A stretch of 64,000 nucleotides of DNA from Micromussa lordhowensis (GCA_964020085.1 OZ026607.1:14382966-14446965); one strand, 5' to 3'; positions 32,960-42,921 are shown, counted from the stretch's first letter. The notes: generated by a model not told the origin, from the letters alone. Numbers and translations: made by a program.

Positions 32960-35900
32960 TTATATAATAGTTCCTTCACTCTTTTCAAATTCTTTTATTA
33001 ACTGATAAGCTTGACTGGTATTATCATAACTATTTTTAGTTATTAATCCTCTCTTTTTAGTGAAAGGATTATCTTCTACATTTACTCTTACTATTCTGTG
33101 AATACCACTAAAAATATTAGTAATTGGTGCACTAATTCCACTAAAAATTATTTCCATAATTGTGCCTTTCACCCAAATCCAAAATAGGACTTGCTTTCCT
33201 AAAGCGTTATTTGGAATATTAAATGTTTTTAAAGATGGTTCATCTATTGTAGGATTACGTGAAAGTACGACTTTGCTTTTATCAACATGAATATAGAAAC
33301 GATTTCTTATCACATAATTAAAGGTTATAGTCATTTCACTATTTGTAGTTGCGCTATGTTGGAATACATAATAAAAAGTGAAATCACTCCCTTTATAATA
33401 AGAAGGTACAAACGCATGTGTATTTGGTGTTATACCTTCAAGACTATCAGAAAAATACAAATCTTTTATTAAAGAAATCGTTGAATCATTACTTAATATA
33501 TATTTTACTATTAATTCTATTAAATTTTTATTTTCATTAATAGTAGGATTTTCTTTTGCAATTTCACTATTTACTTTTACAATTTCTCCATCAACATATT
33601 TTACCATATTATCTTCTGTTTCATTCAGTTGTTTCACATTAACAGCATCACCGTTTTCATTTCCATCAATTAATCCTTTTATTTGTCGATTACCCATATT
33701 AATAGGTGCTTCGTAATAGATGATTTTGTTTCTGATGTAATAGAATCTATCCCAAATTCGCGAGTCAACGTCATTCTGATGACCACTTACTCCATAAACG
33801 ACAACAAAGATGTTTGTTTCTGCATCATAAGTTTCACCACTCTTATACTTTAAAGTTAAATCAATATCTAAATCAATAATCCCAATGTTTCCATATTTGT
33901 GAAAATTGATAATTGTTCTACTATGATCGGAAAAAGTATTTGTATTATTACGTGAAACATTTAATGTTTCGGATACTGCGTCGACAACCACTTCATCTCG
34001 ATTCACTCGATTACCATAATACATTTCAAAAGCTAATGTATACTCACCTAAATCTAACGATTTTAAATCAATAGTTAATCGGGTGCTATAATAACCGATA
34101 GCAGAGTCATACTTAATTTTAAATTGATAAGTAGCATGATTGATTTGATAAAAATCTTTGTCGACTTTTCTTACTTTGACAATATCATCATCATCTTCCT
34201 TAAATAAATCATCATCCATAACAAAAGAGAATTCATTCTCTTGTCGGTTTGCTTTAATATTCAGTTCTTCAGATTCACTCACTTTATCTGTAATCAAAGT
34301 ATTAATTACAGCGTTATTATCACTAATTGCCCTATTAACATAGTTAACAGTGGAAGCGTGAAAGCTATCTGATGACTTTGGATCTTTCAAGCGGATAATG
34401 CTATGATTAGCCATATCAATGGAGTCTTCCATCGGATCAGGATTTTTTTCTATTAAGCGCTGCTGCAGAGACATCATTTATTTCTCTTTTTAAATCACCT
34501 CTCTGTCCGTGAAAATAACCAAAGTTATTTAATTGAGCATTTTGTGCGGCTTGACTTGAGTCATCTTCAACAAATGGTTTGATATTAATAATTGCATTAC
34601 CACCCATTTGTAGGCTACCAGTCATTGCTCTGGAACCATTTAAAGCTAAATTTAAATTATCTCTATTGTCAACATAATTTTTATTAGTGGCACCAGAACC
34701 AATAAAAGGATTTGGCAAACCATAAATATGGCTATTATTCATATCAATTGTGCTAGTACCATTATCAATCATAATTAAGCCCCCACATTTTGTAATGCTA
34801 TTGTCATTCATGTTGATATTACCTGTCATAGCGCGTGAACCATCCAATTTTAATACATCTGTAGGTAGCTTACTTATTTCTGCTTCGACAAATGCCTTTG
34901 AGACTAAATCATTTGTATCAAAAGTATTGACGCCATATGGCTCAGTATTTTTTATCCGTTTACCTTTTAAGTCATAGTCATCACCTTTTAATTTTAAAAA
35001 AGTTTTCATTGACATAAAGTTTATTAACAGCCATTTTAGAATCGTTTAAAGCATTAGGGTAATCAGTGATTGGAACATCATCTTGTGTAACTAAATCTGT
35101 TATTTTATTGTCATTCATGTTGAGATTTCCAGTCATAGAGCGTGAACCATCTAATTTGAGAATCTGACTTAAATCAATCTTAGTAATCTCATCATCAACA
35201 TAAGTTTTGTCTGCTTTTCGAGAAGATAAATCATTAATAGCAATATCTTGTTTAGCGTCTTGATCGTCAACATACTCTTTATTAGCTGCATCTTTGAGGT
35301 TAGTTGGATCAGCAATATTGACTATCTTTTCATTATTCATATTGATTGGTTCAAAATTTAATATTGTTCCTGAAAAATCAGTACTTTTAACATTAAATAA
35401 TCTATGATCAAAACTAGTCCTTTGTGTTCCTTTGACACATCTACTAAAAAATAGAAATTTAAAATTAGAGTTACTGGAACCATAATATCGAAATTGTAAA
35501 CTAATGTTCACATCTCTTTTAGAACTATTAAATATTATGTAAGCTTTTGCGTAATTGCTAAACCAATCATGACTAAAATCAATTATGTTTGCATTACCAG
35601 TGACATTTGTAAATAATAGCCTATCTGAATCACCATCTGTAACTATATTTGTTCCATCATATCCAAATATTTCAAAAACGATAGAATAATTAGGATCTAT
35701 TTCTAAATTGTTCACTAGTTTAACAGTAGAATAAGCATAACCAGATTGCGTCCCTTCTCGAGGCGCTTCTAATAGTTCAAAATGATCAGTACGCCCAGGA
35801 ATAGAAACGTCCCCTTTAGTTAATTCTGCTTTATCACCAAAATCTTTATAAAAAGTAAAACTAGGTTGCAAATGATAATTTGTCCTATGATCTGTTGTCA

Positions 35901-36243
35901 TCTCCTTTAATTGTTTTAGAGGTACAGCATCATTATCATCCGTAGCATCTTCTAAATCACTAATCTTATGATTATTCATATTTAAATGACCAGTCATTGA
36001 AGTTGTTCCATCTCTTTTCAGATAAGGTGACAAATCAATAGCTGGTAGGTTATTATCAACATACTCCTTTGTAGCTGCATCATTTTTATCGATAGGAGCA
36101 GCTACTTCAGTTAATCGCTTACTATCAATGTCAAAATTACCATCATCAGTTAGACTAAATCCAATTCCAGGTAAACCAGGATCACCTTTTTCACCTTTAC
36201 CTGTTGCTGATAATGTTTCAAGTTGTCCATTAGTAACACCCAT
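32960..36243 (-). pseudogene. Long fibre-like protein with collagen-like start, two frame breaks
   Basis: Three overlapping minus-strand frames (36243-34981, 35015-34437, 34477-32960) carry one continuous protein of about 1,090 residues. The breaks are a one-base surplus in a T run near 34997-35002 and in an A run near 34447-34453. The protein starts MGVTNGQ, has a short collagen-like GEKGDPGLPGIGF segment, then many phage-fibre repeats (DAATKEYVD, LDGSRSMTGNLNMNDNKI, KLDGSRAMTGN). These alternate with beta-rich globular parts. Such proteins form trimeric attachment fibres in phages. Here it would be the host-attachment fibre of the Polinton virion. Whether the breaks are real or sequencing errors is open. 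Confidence 0.78.
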
Positions 36244-36254
36244 ATATACTAAAC

Positions 36255-36479
36255 TTAAATAAATAATTCTTCTTCTTTATCTCTTAAGTAATCAGAATGT
36301 AACATTTTCAGATCTTTAATTAATAATAATATTTCATCCGAAATAGATTCGTTGTATTTTCTTTCAATCATTTTTAAACATTCTAGTTTACTAGTAAGAT
36401 TCTCTAATGAAAAATTTATGTTATTAAACTCATTATATATTTCTTTTGTTAATCTTCTCGTCGAACGATTTCTATCCAT
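36255..36479 (-). CDS. Small coiled-coil protein, unknown
   Basis: 74 aa, highly charged and helical (EIYNEFNNINFSLENLTSKL), with no cysteine pairs or membrane segment. Its start follows AATATATGGA, matching the start-site pattern of the element. It lies 11 bases from the fibre start and 21 bases from the ATPase end, so it is part of the left-arm gene block. Could be a fibre assembly or virion linker protein, which is a guess. Confidence 0.6.
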   Translation of the reverse strand: MDRNRSTRRLTKEIYNEFNNINFSLENLTSKLECLKMIERKYNESISDEILLLIKDLKMLHSDYLRDKEEELFI

Positions 36480-36500
36480 ATATTACTAAATTATATATTT

Positions 36501-37127
36501 TCATTGAAATTTTTTTCTGATTGTCTTTTTTGTCTTATCAATGTACGCAAAACTATAAGGCTCACTAGTCGCACTCTCGAATCGCTTCTTAGGTACATTG
36601 ACTTCTTTACACATTCTCCCTTTCTCTGCATTACTTGGAGAGTCAAAAATACAAAAATGAGAGCAATTCAACCTGATGTCTTTAGGAGTGAGATAATAAG
36701 ATTGACTTAAATAGATTACACTGTAATTTTTATGACGACCACCAATAAAATATTCAATTAGAGGTTTTTGGTTTCGTTCACAAAGGAAGTCATCAAAGAT
36801 GACTATTTTTTGGTTATCATTATCTAGGCTTTCGAGAGGAATGACATCACCATTACTCTCTTCTATGACATCATAACCAACCTCTTCCGAAATGGGTTGA
36901 AATGTTTCTAATAGTTGTCTGTACTTCGGTTGCTCTAGATTTTTAGAAAACAAGTAAATCTTATCATAGTAGAGTAGATTATAAAGCATATGCATGAGAA
37001 CGTTAGTTTTACCACAACCGCTTGGTCCACAAATGAACATTCGAAAAGTGTCTGAAGGCATATAAGGTAGCAGTCTTCTGAAATTGCTGTCATTATTACA
37101 AGCTGAATCATAATTAGGAATTTTCAT
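36501..37127 (-). CDS. Genome-packaging ATPase (A32/FtsK-HerA type)
   Basis: 208 aa, the usual short length of Polinton packaging ATPases. Walker A GPSGCGKT is at residues 34-41, Walker B KIVIFDDF at 107-114, and the sensor motif YLSQS is present after GGRHKN. The enzyme pumps viral DNA into the capsid. It is intact. It starts after a TATATAG sequence and reads away from the PPxY gene at 37230 across a 102-bp divergent region. The second element has the orthologue at 62866. Confidence 0.95.
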   Translation of the reverse strand: MKIPNYDSACNNDSNFRRLLPYMPSDTFRMFICGPSGCGKTNVLMHMLYNLLYYDKIYLFSKNLEQPKYRQLLETFQPISEEVGYDVIEESNGDVIPLESLDNDNQKIVIFDDFLCERNQKPLIEYFIGGRHKNYSVIYLSQSYYLTPKDIRLNCSHFCIFDSPSNAEKGRMCKEVNVPKKRFESATSEPYSFAYIDKTKKTIRKKFQ

Positions 37128-37229
37128 CTATATAACTGAATATTATTTTTTAATATAAAAATAATAATAATATGCCTCATAATATGTCTCATAATATAAA
37201 AAATCTAAAAAAACTAATGTTTTTAATAT
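37128..37229. promoter_or_regulatory. Divergent promoter region between ATPase and PPxY genes
   Basis: A 102-bp, almost pure A/T sequence separates two divergently read genes. Both starts touch TATATA-type sequence (CTATATAGATG on the minus side, TTTAATATATG on the plus side). A TAATATG(C/T)CTCATAATATGTCTCATAATAT direct repeat is present in the middle. It must serve both directions. Confidence 0.65.
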
Positions 37230-38261
37230 ATGAGTCTGTCAAATTGGAAACGATTAGCTCAGAAGCGGACAGAGACTGGAAAGATGAAGAATCAGCTATA
37301 TGATGAGATCACTGAAGAGAAGATAAAGAGTAAGACCTCTGACCAGCGGATAACAAAATCATTTAGACTAGATGAAATCATAGAGGGTTTAAGGGCACAA
37401 AAGCCTAAGAATAGACCACAAATGAGAATACGTCCTGCCCCAGCAGGTAAACCAGATGAAATTGATTATGCACCTGAAGTAGATCCATATGAAGATATGG
37501 ATGTGGAAGGATTATTAGATCTCCAAGATTACGTAGCGCCGCAGACAGAAAAACAAATAGCTAAGATGCCTGAAGGACCGCCACCAAAATATGAAATGGA
37601 TCCTAGTTTTTGGAATCTAGAAGAAGGAGATGAATCTTTACCACCAGAATATGAAGAAGAACCTTCAGCTATAGAAGCACCACGAGAAGAATTTGCGGGC
37701 GAAGAAGATGAAAGAGAAGCAAATAAGATTTTAGATCATTTGGAACTTCCCAACTATGATGATGTTGAACTGAGACTGGCCGAACCTGAAATGACTCCAA
37801 CAAAACAACGAAATTATCTAGATAAAGTTGTAAAAGATGCTGAAAGGAGAAGAAGACAAGTAATTGTTTTTAAAGCAAACGCTACTAGAAAATTTAAGAA
37901 AGGTGAGATTGATGCAGCAGAAAGAGATAGAATACATCAAAATTCAGACCGATTTAGAGGAGAGCTTAATGATTATATTAAGCAATATAGATTTAAAAGC
38001 AAATCAACGAAAGGTTACGGGACCAAAAGAGGCAGGGGTGTAAGCACTGGCAGAGGAGTCAGTGGAAGTGGTGTCTATTTCTATAATGATGCTAAAGAAT
38101 TACTAAAGAAATTAACACTAATTATTGGTGAAATGGAAGCAGGCAATACAAGTGTCAAGATGAGAAATATGGGTCAAACTATCTTAGACACTCTATTACG
38201 AACAAAATCAATCAATAAGTCGCAATATCAAAAGTTAGTCAAAAAATATTTTGCTATTTAG
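37230..38261 (+). CDS. PPxY-containing virion-associated protein candidate
   Basis: 343 aa, no enzymatic motifs. The N-terminus is basic. Residues 80-165 are very acidic and proline-rich and contain two PPxY motifs (PPKY 118-121, PPEY 138-141), which bind WW-domain ubiquitin ligases in other viruses. A GVSGSGVYFY segment at 276-285 fits the adenain-type cleavage consensus. The C-terminal 60 residues (LLKKLTLIIGEMEAGNTSV) are the most conserved with the second element. It heads the capsid gene block. It may correspond to a minor capsid or cement protein precursor; this role is inferred. Confidence 0.75.
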   Translation: MSLSNWKRLAQKRTETGKMKNQLYDEITEEKIKSKTSDQRITKSFRLDEIIEGLRAQKPKNRPQMRIRPAPAGKPDEIDYAPEVDPYEDMDVEGLLDLQDYVAPQTEKQIAKMPEGPPPKYEMDPSFWNLEEGDESLPPEYEEEPSAIEAPREEFAGEEDEREANKILDHLELPNYDDVELRLAEPEMTPTKQRNYLDKVVKDAERRRRQVIVFKANATRKFKKGEIDAAERDRIHQNSDRFRGELNDYIKQYRFKSKSTKGYGTKRGRGVSTGRGVSGSGVYFYNDAKELLKKLTLIIGEMEAGNTSVKMRNMGQTILDTLLRTKSINKSQYQKLVKKYFAI

Positions 38262-38309
38262 TATTATCAAAAAATATTTCGGGGTAATTTAAATTACTTC
38301 CTAATTTAT

Positions 38310-39077
38310 ATGGAGAGAGAAATCACATTAAGCAGTTTTTCTGTTAAAGATGAACCTGGTAATCGTCCAGGTGATTTTACTACAAGGTTTTCTAGAACTT
38401 TGGACTATGAACACAGTGATGGGATTTGGTATATTGGTTTTAATAAAATTATTTCAATGGCTTTTACATGGACAAATATAAATTCTGGTTATAACAATCA
38501 AAAGATAGCTTACAGTAAAGACGGTGGGAAAACATTTACAGATATTGATTTTCCAAAAGGAGTTTGGGATTACAATGATATTGACAATTACATTAAGGAA
38601 AAGACTAAAATAGTTAGCGGTGATGGTGATGAAGAATTTCCAATCACTTTAACTTTTGATGATTCAACTTTTAGAGTCTTAGTGACTTTAGACGCTAACT
38701 ATCAGCTTGACCTGCGTAAATCTAATTTTGGTAAACTAATAGGATTCGATAAGGTGATCTTAAGAGATGAGAGAAACGTTAGCACCAAAATACCTAACAT
38801 ACCAGAAGATACAGATGTCCTAAATATTCATTGTGATTTAGTCTCTGATTCATTAGTAGATGGGAGAGAATCAGATATTGTTTTTAGTTTTGGTGTAGGA
38901 ACTTTAAAACCTTCTTACAATTTTACACTTGAACCGCATCGTATTATATTTAATCCTATCAATAAAACAAGAGTTTCAAGCGTTCGAATCTATGTAACTG
39001 ATGGTTTAAGAAGACCAGTCTATTTAAATCATGCTAACACTGCATTTTCATTAATCTTAAAAAAAGTTCCATTCTAA
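38310..39077 (+). CDS. Penton / minor capsid protein (PY)
   Basis: 255 aa. It opens MEREITLSSFSVKDEPGNRP and continues with DFTTRFSRTL, GIWYIGFNKI and FPKGVWDYNDI. These are the landmarks of the Polinton PY protein, a single-jelly-roll protein that sits at capsid vertices. The frame is intact. It lies 49 bp after the PPxY gene and 25 bp before the small basic protein. The orthologue in the second element is at 61493-62266 and is similar along its whole length. In the virion it would be the natural base for the fibre proteins of the left arm. Confidence 0.9.
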   Translation: MEREITLSSFSVKDEPGNRPGDFTTRFSRTLDYEHSDGIWYIGFNKIISMAFTWTNINSGYNNQKIAYSKDGGKTFTDIDFPKGVWDYNDIDNYIKEKTKIVSGDGDEEFPITLTFDDSTFRVLVTLDANYQLDLRKSNFGKLIGFDKVILRDERNVSTKIPNIPEDTDVLNIHCDLVSDSLVDGRESDIVFSFGVGTLKPSYNFTLEPHRIIFNPINKTRVSSVRIYVTDGLRRPVYLNHANTAFSLILKKVPF

Positions 39078-39102
39078 TTAATTTTATTAATACTAAGGTT
39101 AT

Positions 39103-39477
39103 ATGAAGTCAAGAGAGTTTAAAAAGATTTATCACCCAAGAACGGGACGATATGTCTACAAACACCGTGGCAATGGAATTATAGTAGATAATCTTATGAA
39201 ACCACTAAAACGAGTAGCTAGTGCTTTAACTGGACAGGTTTTAAAACCATTTGCTAAAAAAGCAATACAAGCTGGTGTATCTCAAGCGGGAGAACGAGTT
39301 GGTAAAAAGGCTGCTGATAAAGTTATAGAGCGATCTGGTGAGCTTATCCGAAAAAGGCTGTCCTCAGGAAAAGCGACAAAGTCAACAAAGTCAACAAAGT
39401 CAAAGCCAGGCAGAGCAAAGCCAAGGACTCAGGATGAAGTTAATGCACTGATTAATAATCTAATAGCACGCTCTTAA
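39103..39477 (+). CDS. Small basic protein, probable core/precursor protein
   Basis: 124 aa, strongly basic, with a KATKSTKSTKSKPGRAKPR tail. The centre (about residues 40-85) is an amphipathic helix (LKPFAKKAIQAGVSQAGERV). Residues around 22-27 read HRGNGIIVDNL, matching the XXGX|G-hydrophobic motif shared by other virion candidates. The orthologue at 61111 reads HVGSGIIVDNI at the same place. The position between penton and capsid genes recalls small basic core proteins of adenoviruses. The function is inferred. Confidence 0.72.
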   Translation: MKSREFKKIYHPRTGRYVYKHRGNGIIVDNLMKPLKRVASALTGQVLKPFAKKAIQAGVSQAGERVGKKAADKVIERSGELIRKRLSSGKATKSTKSTKSKPGRAKPRTQDEVNALINNLIARS

Positions 39478-39499
39478 ATTAAAAAAATGTCTGATAAAA

Positions 39500-39510
39500 A
39501 ATATATAATG
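39500..39510 (+). promoter_or_regulatory. TATA-type sequence touching the capsid gene start
   Basis: AATATATAATG places a TATATA sequence directly against the ATG. Equivalent sequences precede nearly every gene of this element on both strands, with almost no room for a 5' leader. See the separate finding. Confidence 0.5.
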
Positions 39511-40752
39511 GCATTTAGATCACCAGAGAACGTTCAGAGAAACGAACTAGTGCAATTTCGTCTTCAAGATGCTATAAGAGCTCCTGCCAATACTCAAGAG
39601 CAAAATAAGAAAGGATAAAAATTTCATGTTACTGATCGTGGTATTATGCTTGATTGGTTTAACGCCTTTTTTGAAGTGCGATTCAGATTAGACCTTAAAG
39701 CAAATGGTGGAGACAATGCAGACGCCAGAACAACAATTATTAATGGATCGCATTCATTAATTAAGCATATGGTTATTAAGAGTGCAGGAAAAATCGTCTA
39801 TGACACTGATAATCTTCATCTTGTAACTTTTGCAAAAAATCTTTTAGAATATTCAGATGATTTTGGGCGTAGTACAGCCAAAAATAGCTTATGGTATTTA
39901 GATACAGATGCCACTTCAGATGATACAAACACTGGTTTGGAAAGTAGGCGTTTATTAACAGCTAACAGAGCTCATGTTAATACAAGTATTCCATTAAATA
40001 GGTATTCTTTTTTCGAAGAATTAGAAGGACGATTGTTACCACCAATGGATCTCCAATTTGAAATAGAACTGACACCGGACGCTGAAGTATTATATGGGGC
40101 AGTTGATACATTGAGATTAGTAATTGATCGTTTTTATCTATGGGTACCCCGACTAGAACCAAAAGATGCTCTTATGACTAAATTCATCAGTGAATACCAA
40201 AAACCCAGTAAATGGAAATACCTCAAAGAAATGTACCAAACTTCAGATACTACCAGAAACAGTGGTGATTTCAGAATCTCAGCTAGTATTGATAAAGTAA
40301 AGCATGTTTTTCTCTACTTCCAGAGACTTAAGACAAATGATATGACAGCAAATCCTTATATTTTTGATACTTTTAAACTGAACGCAGCCAATAATAATAG
40401 TCATCTTGCTACTTGTCGTCTTGAATATGGTAATGGTGTCTTCTATCCAGAACTTGAATATGATACAGAAAATAAAACAAGAATCTATTATGATTTAATG
40501 AATTATTCATGGAAAAAGAATGATTATAATACAGGTACTCAGCTCAATATCGCTAATTTTTCGAGTCTTTATCCAATGTTATATTTTGACCTGACTTATC
40601 AAACAGAACAGGTAAGCAGAGATCCAAAGCAACTTAACATAAGATTTCGCCTCTCACAAGCAGCAGCTGCTGATTTTAGAGTGCATGCAATTGTTCTCTA
40701 TGAAGAAGATGTTGTTGTTGATAAAGTGGGAGATCAATTAGTAATAGTTTAG
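39508..40752 (+). pseudogene. Major capsid protein (double jelly roll), one nonsense codon
   Basis: The frame starts at 39508 (MAFRSPENVQRNELVQFRL), meets an in-frame TAA at 39616-39618 (codon 37), and is then open to 40752, about 414 codons in all. It has the Polinton capsid signature regions: DRGIMLDWFNAFFEVRF, INGSHSLIKHM, a KNLLEYSDDF segment, and a C-terminal YQTEQVSRDPKQLNIRFRL. The orthologue in the second element reads a tyrosine where this copy has the stop. So this is a single-base nonsense change or an error in an otherwise intact capsid gene. Confidence 0.92.
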
Positions 40753-40821
40753 TAAAGTTCCTTTACATTAGTAAAATATTTTACCTTAGTAAAGTTCCTT
40801 TACGTTAGTAAAATATTTTAC
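40752..40821 (+). terminator. Palindrome array starting at the capsid stop codon
   Basis: Four perfect palindromes alternate: GTAAAGTTCCTTTAC (40752-40766), GTAAAATATTTTAC (40771-40784), then the same pair again (40789-40803, 40808-40821). They are joined by ATTA, CTTA or GTTA. The first base of the first palindrome is the G of the TAG stop. The array ends before the next gene. A hairpin transcription-end signal is the simplest reading. Confidence 0.6.
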
Positions 40822-40888
40822 ATTAGTTTACATTAGTAAATTAATAAATTAATAAATGTCTTAGAAAAAATATTTTAATATAATATAT

Positions 40889-41614
40889 ATGAGTGTTAAA
40901 GCAAGTCAGAACGAAAGTCAGAACAAACAAGAAATAGTCGATTTTCTCCATATTGACACTTCAAAGATAACTTTTAAAAAACCAAAGCCAAATAATCACA
41001 ATGGAACACAGATTGGAATATTATACAATGGAAGGACATTATTTGTTAAATATAAAGGATATACTCCGTTCGGTTTAAAAGAAAATTATGATAAAAATGG
41101 AGAATATCAAAGTACTAGCATGCAAATTAATTGTGATGGGGAATATCTAGAAAAAGCCAAAGAATTAGACCAATTCTTCATTAATTATATTCATTCTTTA
41201 AATTCCAAAAATAAAAATAAAAACAATAGAAGCTGTAGCGGGATATGATGAACACGGGCAAGGTGGTTCTTGGAAAAGAATCTGTAAAAAACCATATAAA
41301 ATTGTTGATGAAGAAAGAGTATATCAAGATTTCCCATCAAAGATGGAGTTTAATCTATTTTTTAGAAATGATCGAATAGCTACAAAATTTTATACATGGG
41401 ATGGGGAAAAAAATTAGAATATGAATCAGTAAAAATTGGTCCAAATAGTAAAGTGAAATTTATTGCTTCCTGGTTTTCAATTACAACAGGAACTTTTGGA
41501 GCTACTCTAAAACCAAAATTAATGCAAGTATCATATCGAGAAGTAGAAGATATTTTCGATAACTTCATCTTAGATGATGAAGAAGAAGATCTATCTATTG
41601 GATCTGATTTATAA
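40889..41614 (+). pseudogene. Possible ssDNA-binding protein, acidic C-terminus, two frame breaks
   Basis: Three frames give one protein of about 240 residues. The first (40889-41248) has LFVKYKGYTPFGLKENYDKN, the second (about 41220-41415) GYDEHGQGGSWKRI, the third (to 41614) TTGTFGATLKPKLMQVSYRE. It ends in an acidic tail DDEEEDLSIGSDL. The breaks lie in A-runs near 41210-41226 and at 41407-41413. A beta-rich body and acidic tail are typical of viral single-stranded-DNA-binding proteins, but there is no direct motif proof. The second element has no counterpart between its capsid and protease genes. Confidence 0.5.
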
Positions 41615-41693
41615 ATATGAGTCATAGACTGTGACAAAGACACAGACTAAATATTATTTATGAATTTTTTTAAAAGTCCATAAATAATATATA

Positions 41694-42920
41694 ATGACTG
41701 AACTACATAAAATTTCTGTAAAACTTTCTCAAGGTCAAAAAAGAAAACTAACTAAGGCTTACAGACACAGAGAAGAAATAAGTTTACGCTTAAGTAAAAA
41801 TGCGTTAAGTGGTTCTGATGTCCTTATGGTTCCAATGAATACTGTTAAGAGACTCGCTAAGGCCAAATCAATGGATCGAGGAATGGTAATTACTATATCA
41901 AAGTATAATATCAGGCGTCAATCTGGGTCTGGTATCTTTAGCTCAATATTGCCAGTATTAAAGAATGTAGCACCAACTATAGGTAAAACACTAGGATTGT
42001 CTGCCCTAGCAGGGTTAGCTTCTGAAGGTGCTAGCCAAATAGTTAAGAAAATAAGTGGTGGACAAATGTTTCAAGTACCAAATAATAAACTATTTATGTT
42101 AGCTCAATTGGGTGATCTACTAACTAAAGGACAAATAGGAGATTTAGCCCGAGCTCATAAATTAGGAGAAGACTTACTTTTCAAAATGACACAACGACAA
42201 GTAGGTAATGGTATTGGAACGTTAATAGCTAGTATTGGTATTCCAATGCTTATTGATGCATTAAAAGGAGGAAGTATAAAAGGTGGAAATCCTAGAATGG
42301 GCGGTCCAAGATCAAATCTTGTAAAAGGTGGAAATCCTAGAATGGGCGGTCCAAGATCAAATGGTGGAGCAGCAGTAATGCCTATGGCTCCACCACCTTT
42401 TATTGGCACATGGGGCAGAGGAAAAAAAAAAAAGGTAAAAAAGCCTAGCCCCAACCACCAACCTAAATTCCATAAAGATATCCCAATGAGTAATTTTGAT
42501 CTTTTAGATTGGTGTAAATACTTGAAGATACCTATCAAGAATGTTTTAAGTAGAGATCAGACTGTACCACATAATCATAAGTTAGCGCTTTTTATTTATA
42601 ATTTAGAACCTCATTATATGAGTGGTAGTCATTGGGTTACAACCTATGTTCGTGATGGTACAATAAATTACTTTGACTCTTTTGGTATGCCACCTTTTCA
42701 AGAGTTGGTAAACCATGCAAAAGAGAAAAACTTAAATTCATTACACCAAAACCGACAAATACAGAATCTCTATACTACAACCTGTGGCTATTTTTGCTTG
42801 TATTTCTTGAATGAAATGCATAAAGGAGTAGATTATTTCGATTTATTGCAAGTTTTTAGCTTTGACACTGAAGAGAATGAAAAATTCATAGAAAATTACA
42901 TTAGTAAATTGCTTAGGTAG
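41694..42920 (+). CDS. Lytic/cofactor-like protein fused to adenain-type cysteine protease
   Basis: 408 aa, intact. Residues 1-75 are a basic head (VKLSQGQKRKLTKAYRHREE). A QSGSGI motif (76-81) precedes an amphipathic segment IFSSILPVLKNVAPTIGKTL, and residues 170-240 are glycine-rich with repeated KGGNPRMGGPRSN. From about 258 a C48/C5-type protease follows. It has His313 in GSHWVTT, Asp328 in YFDSFG, Gln357, and Cys364 in TTCGYFCLYF; the Gln-Cys spacing of seven equals that of adenain. The linker carries ISGGQ, LKGGS and IKGGN, which fit the (M/I/L)XGG|X cleavage consensus, so the protease may cut itself free. The second element keeps the same fusion order. Confidence 0.9.
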   Translation: MTELHKISVKLSQGQKRKLTKAYRHREEISLRLSKNALSGSDVLMVPMNTVKRLAKAKSMDRGMVITISKYNIRRQSGSGIFSSILPVLKNVAPTIGKTLGLSALAGLASEGASQIVKKISGGQMFQVPNNKLFMLAQLGDLLTKGQIGDLARAHKLGEDLLFKMTQRQVGNGIGTLIASIGIPMLIDALKGGSIKGGNPRMGGPRSNLVKGGNPRMGGPRSNGGAAVMPMAPPPFIGTWGRGKKKKVKKPSPNHQPKFHKDIPMSNFDLLDWCKYLKIPIKNVLSRDQTVPHNHKLALFIYNLEPHYMSGSHWVTTYVRDGTINYFDSFGMPPFQELVNHAKEKNLNSLHQNRQIQNLYTTTCGYFCLYFLNEMHKGVDYFDLLQVFSFDTEENEKFIENYISKLLR

Positions 42921-42921
42921 T

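Noticed and set aside
34437..35015. Programmed ribosomal frameshifting in the fibre gene
   Set aside because: The same kind of one-base surplus in A/T runs occurs in at least seven other genes with no common downstream structure, so sequencing error or mutation is simpler.
32194..36243. Contaminating prophage as source of the fibre genes
   Set aside because: The genes lie inside a Polinton with intact terminal repeats and have the same base composition and start context as its other genes.
40752..40821. CRISPR-like array
   Set aside because: Units are short palindromes with 4-base spacers and sit in an animal element; no spacer diversity and no cas genes.
42155..42538. Antisense 127-aa frame rich in Gly/Pro/Phe
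   Set aside because: Mirror of the glycine-rich repeats of the protease fusion on the opposite strand.
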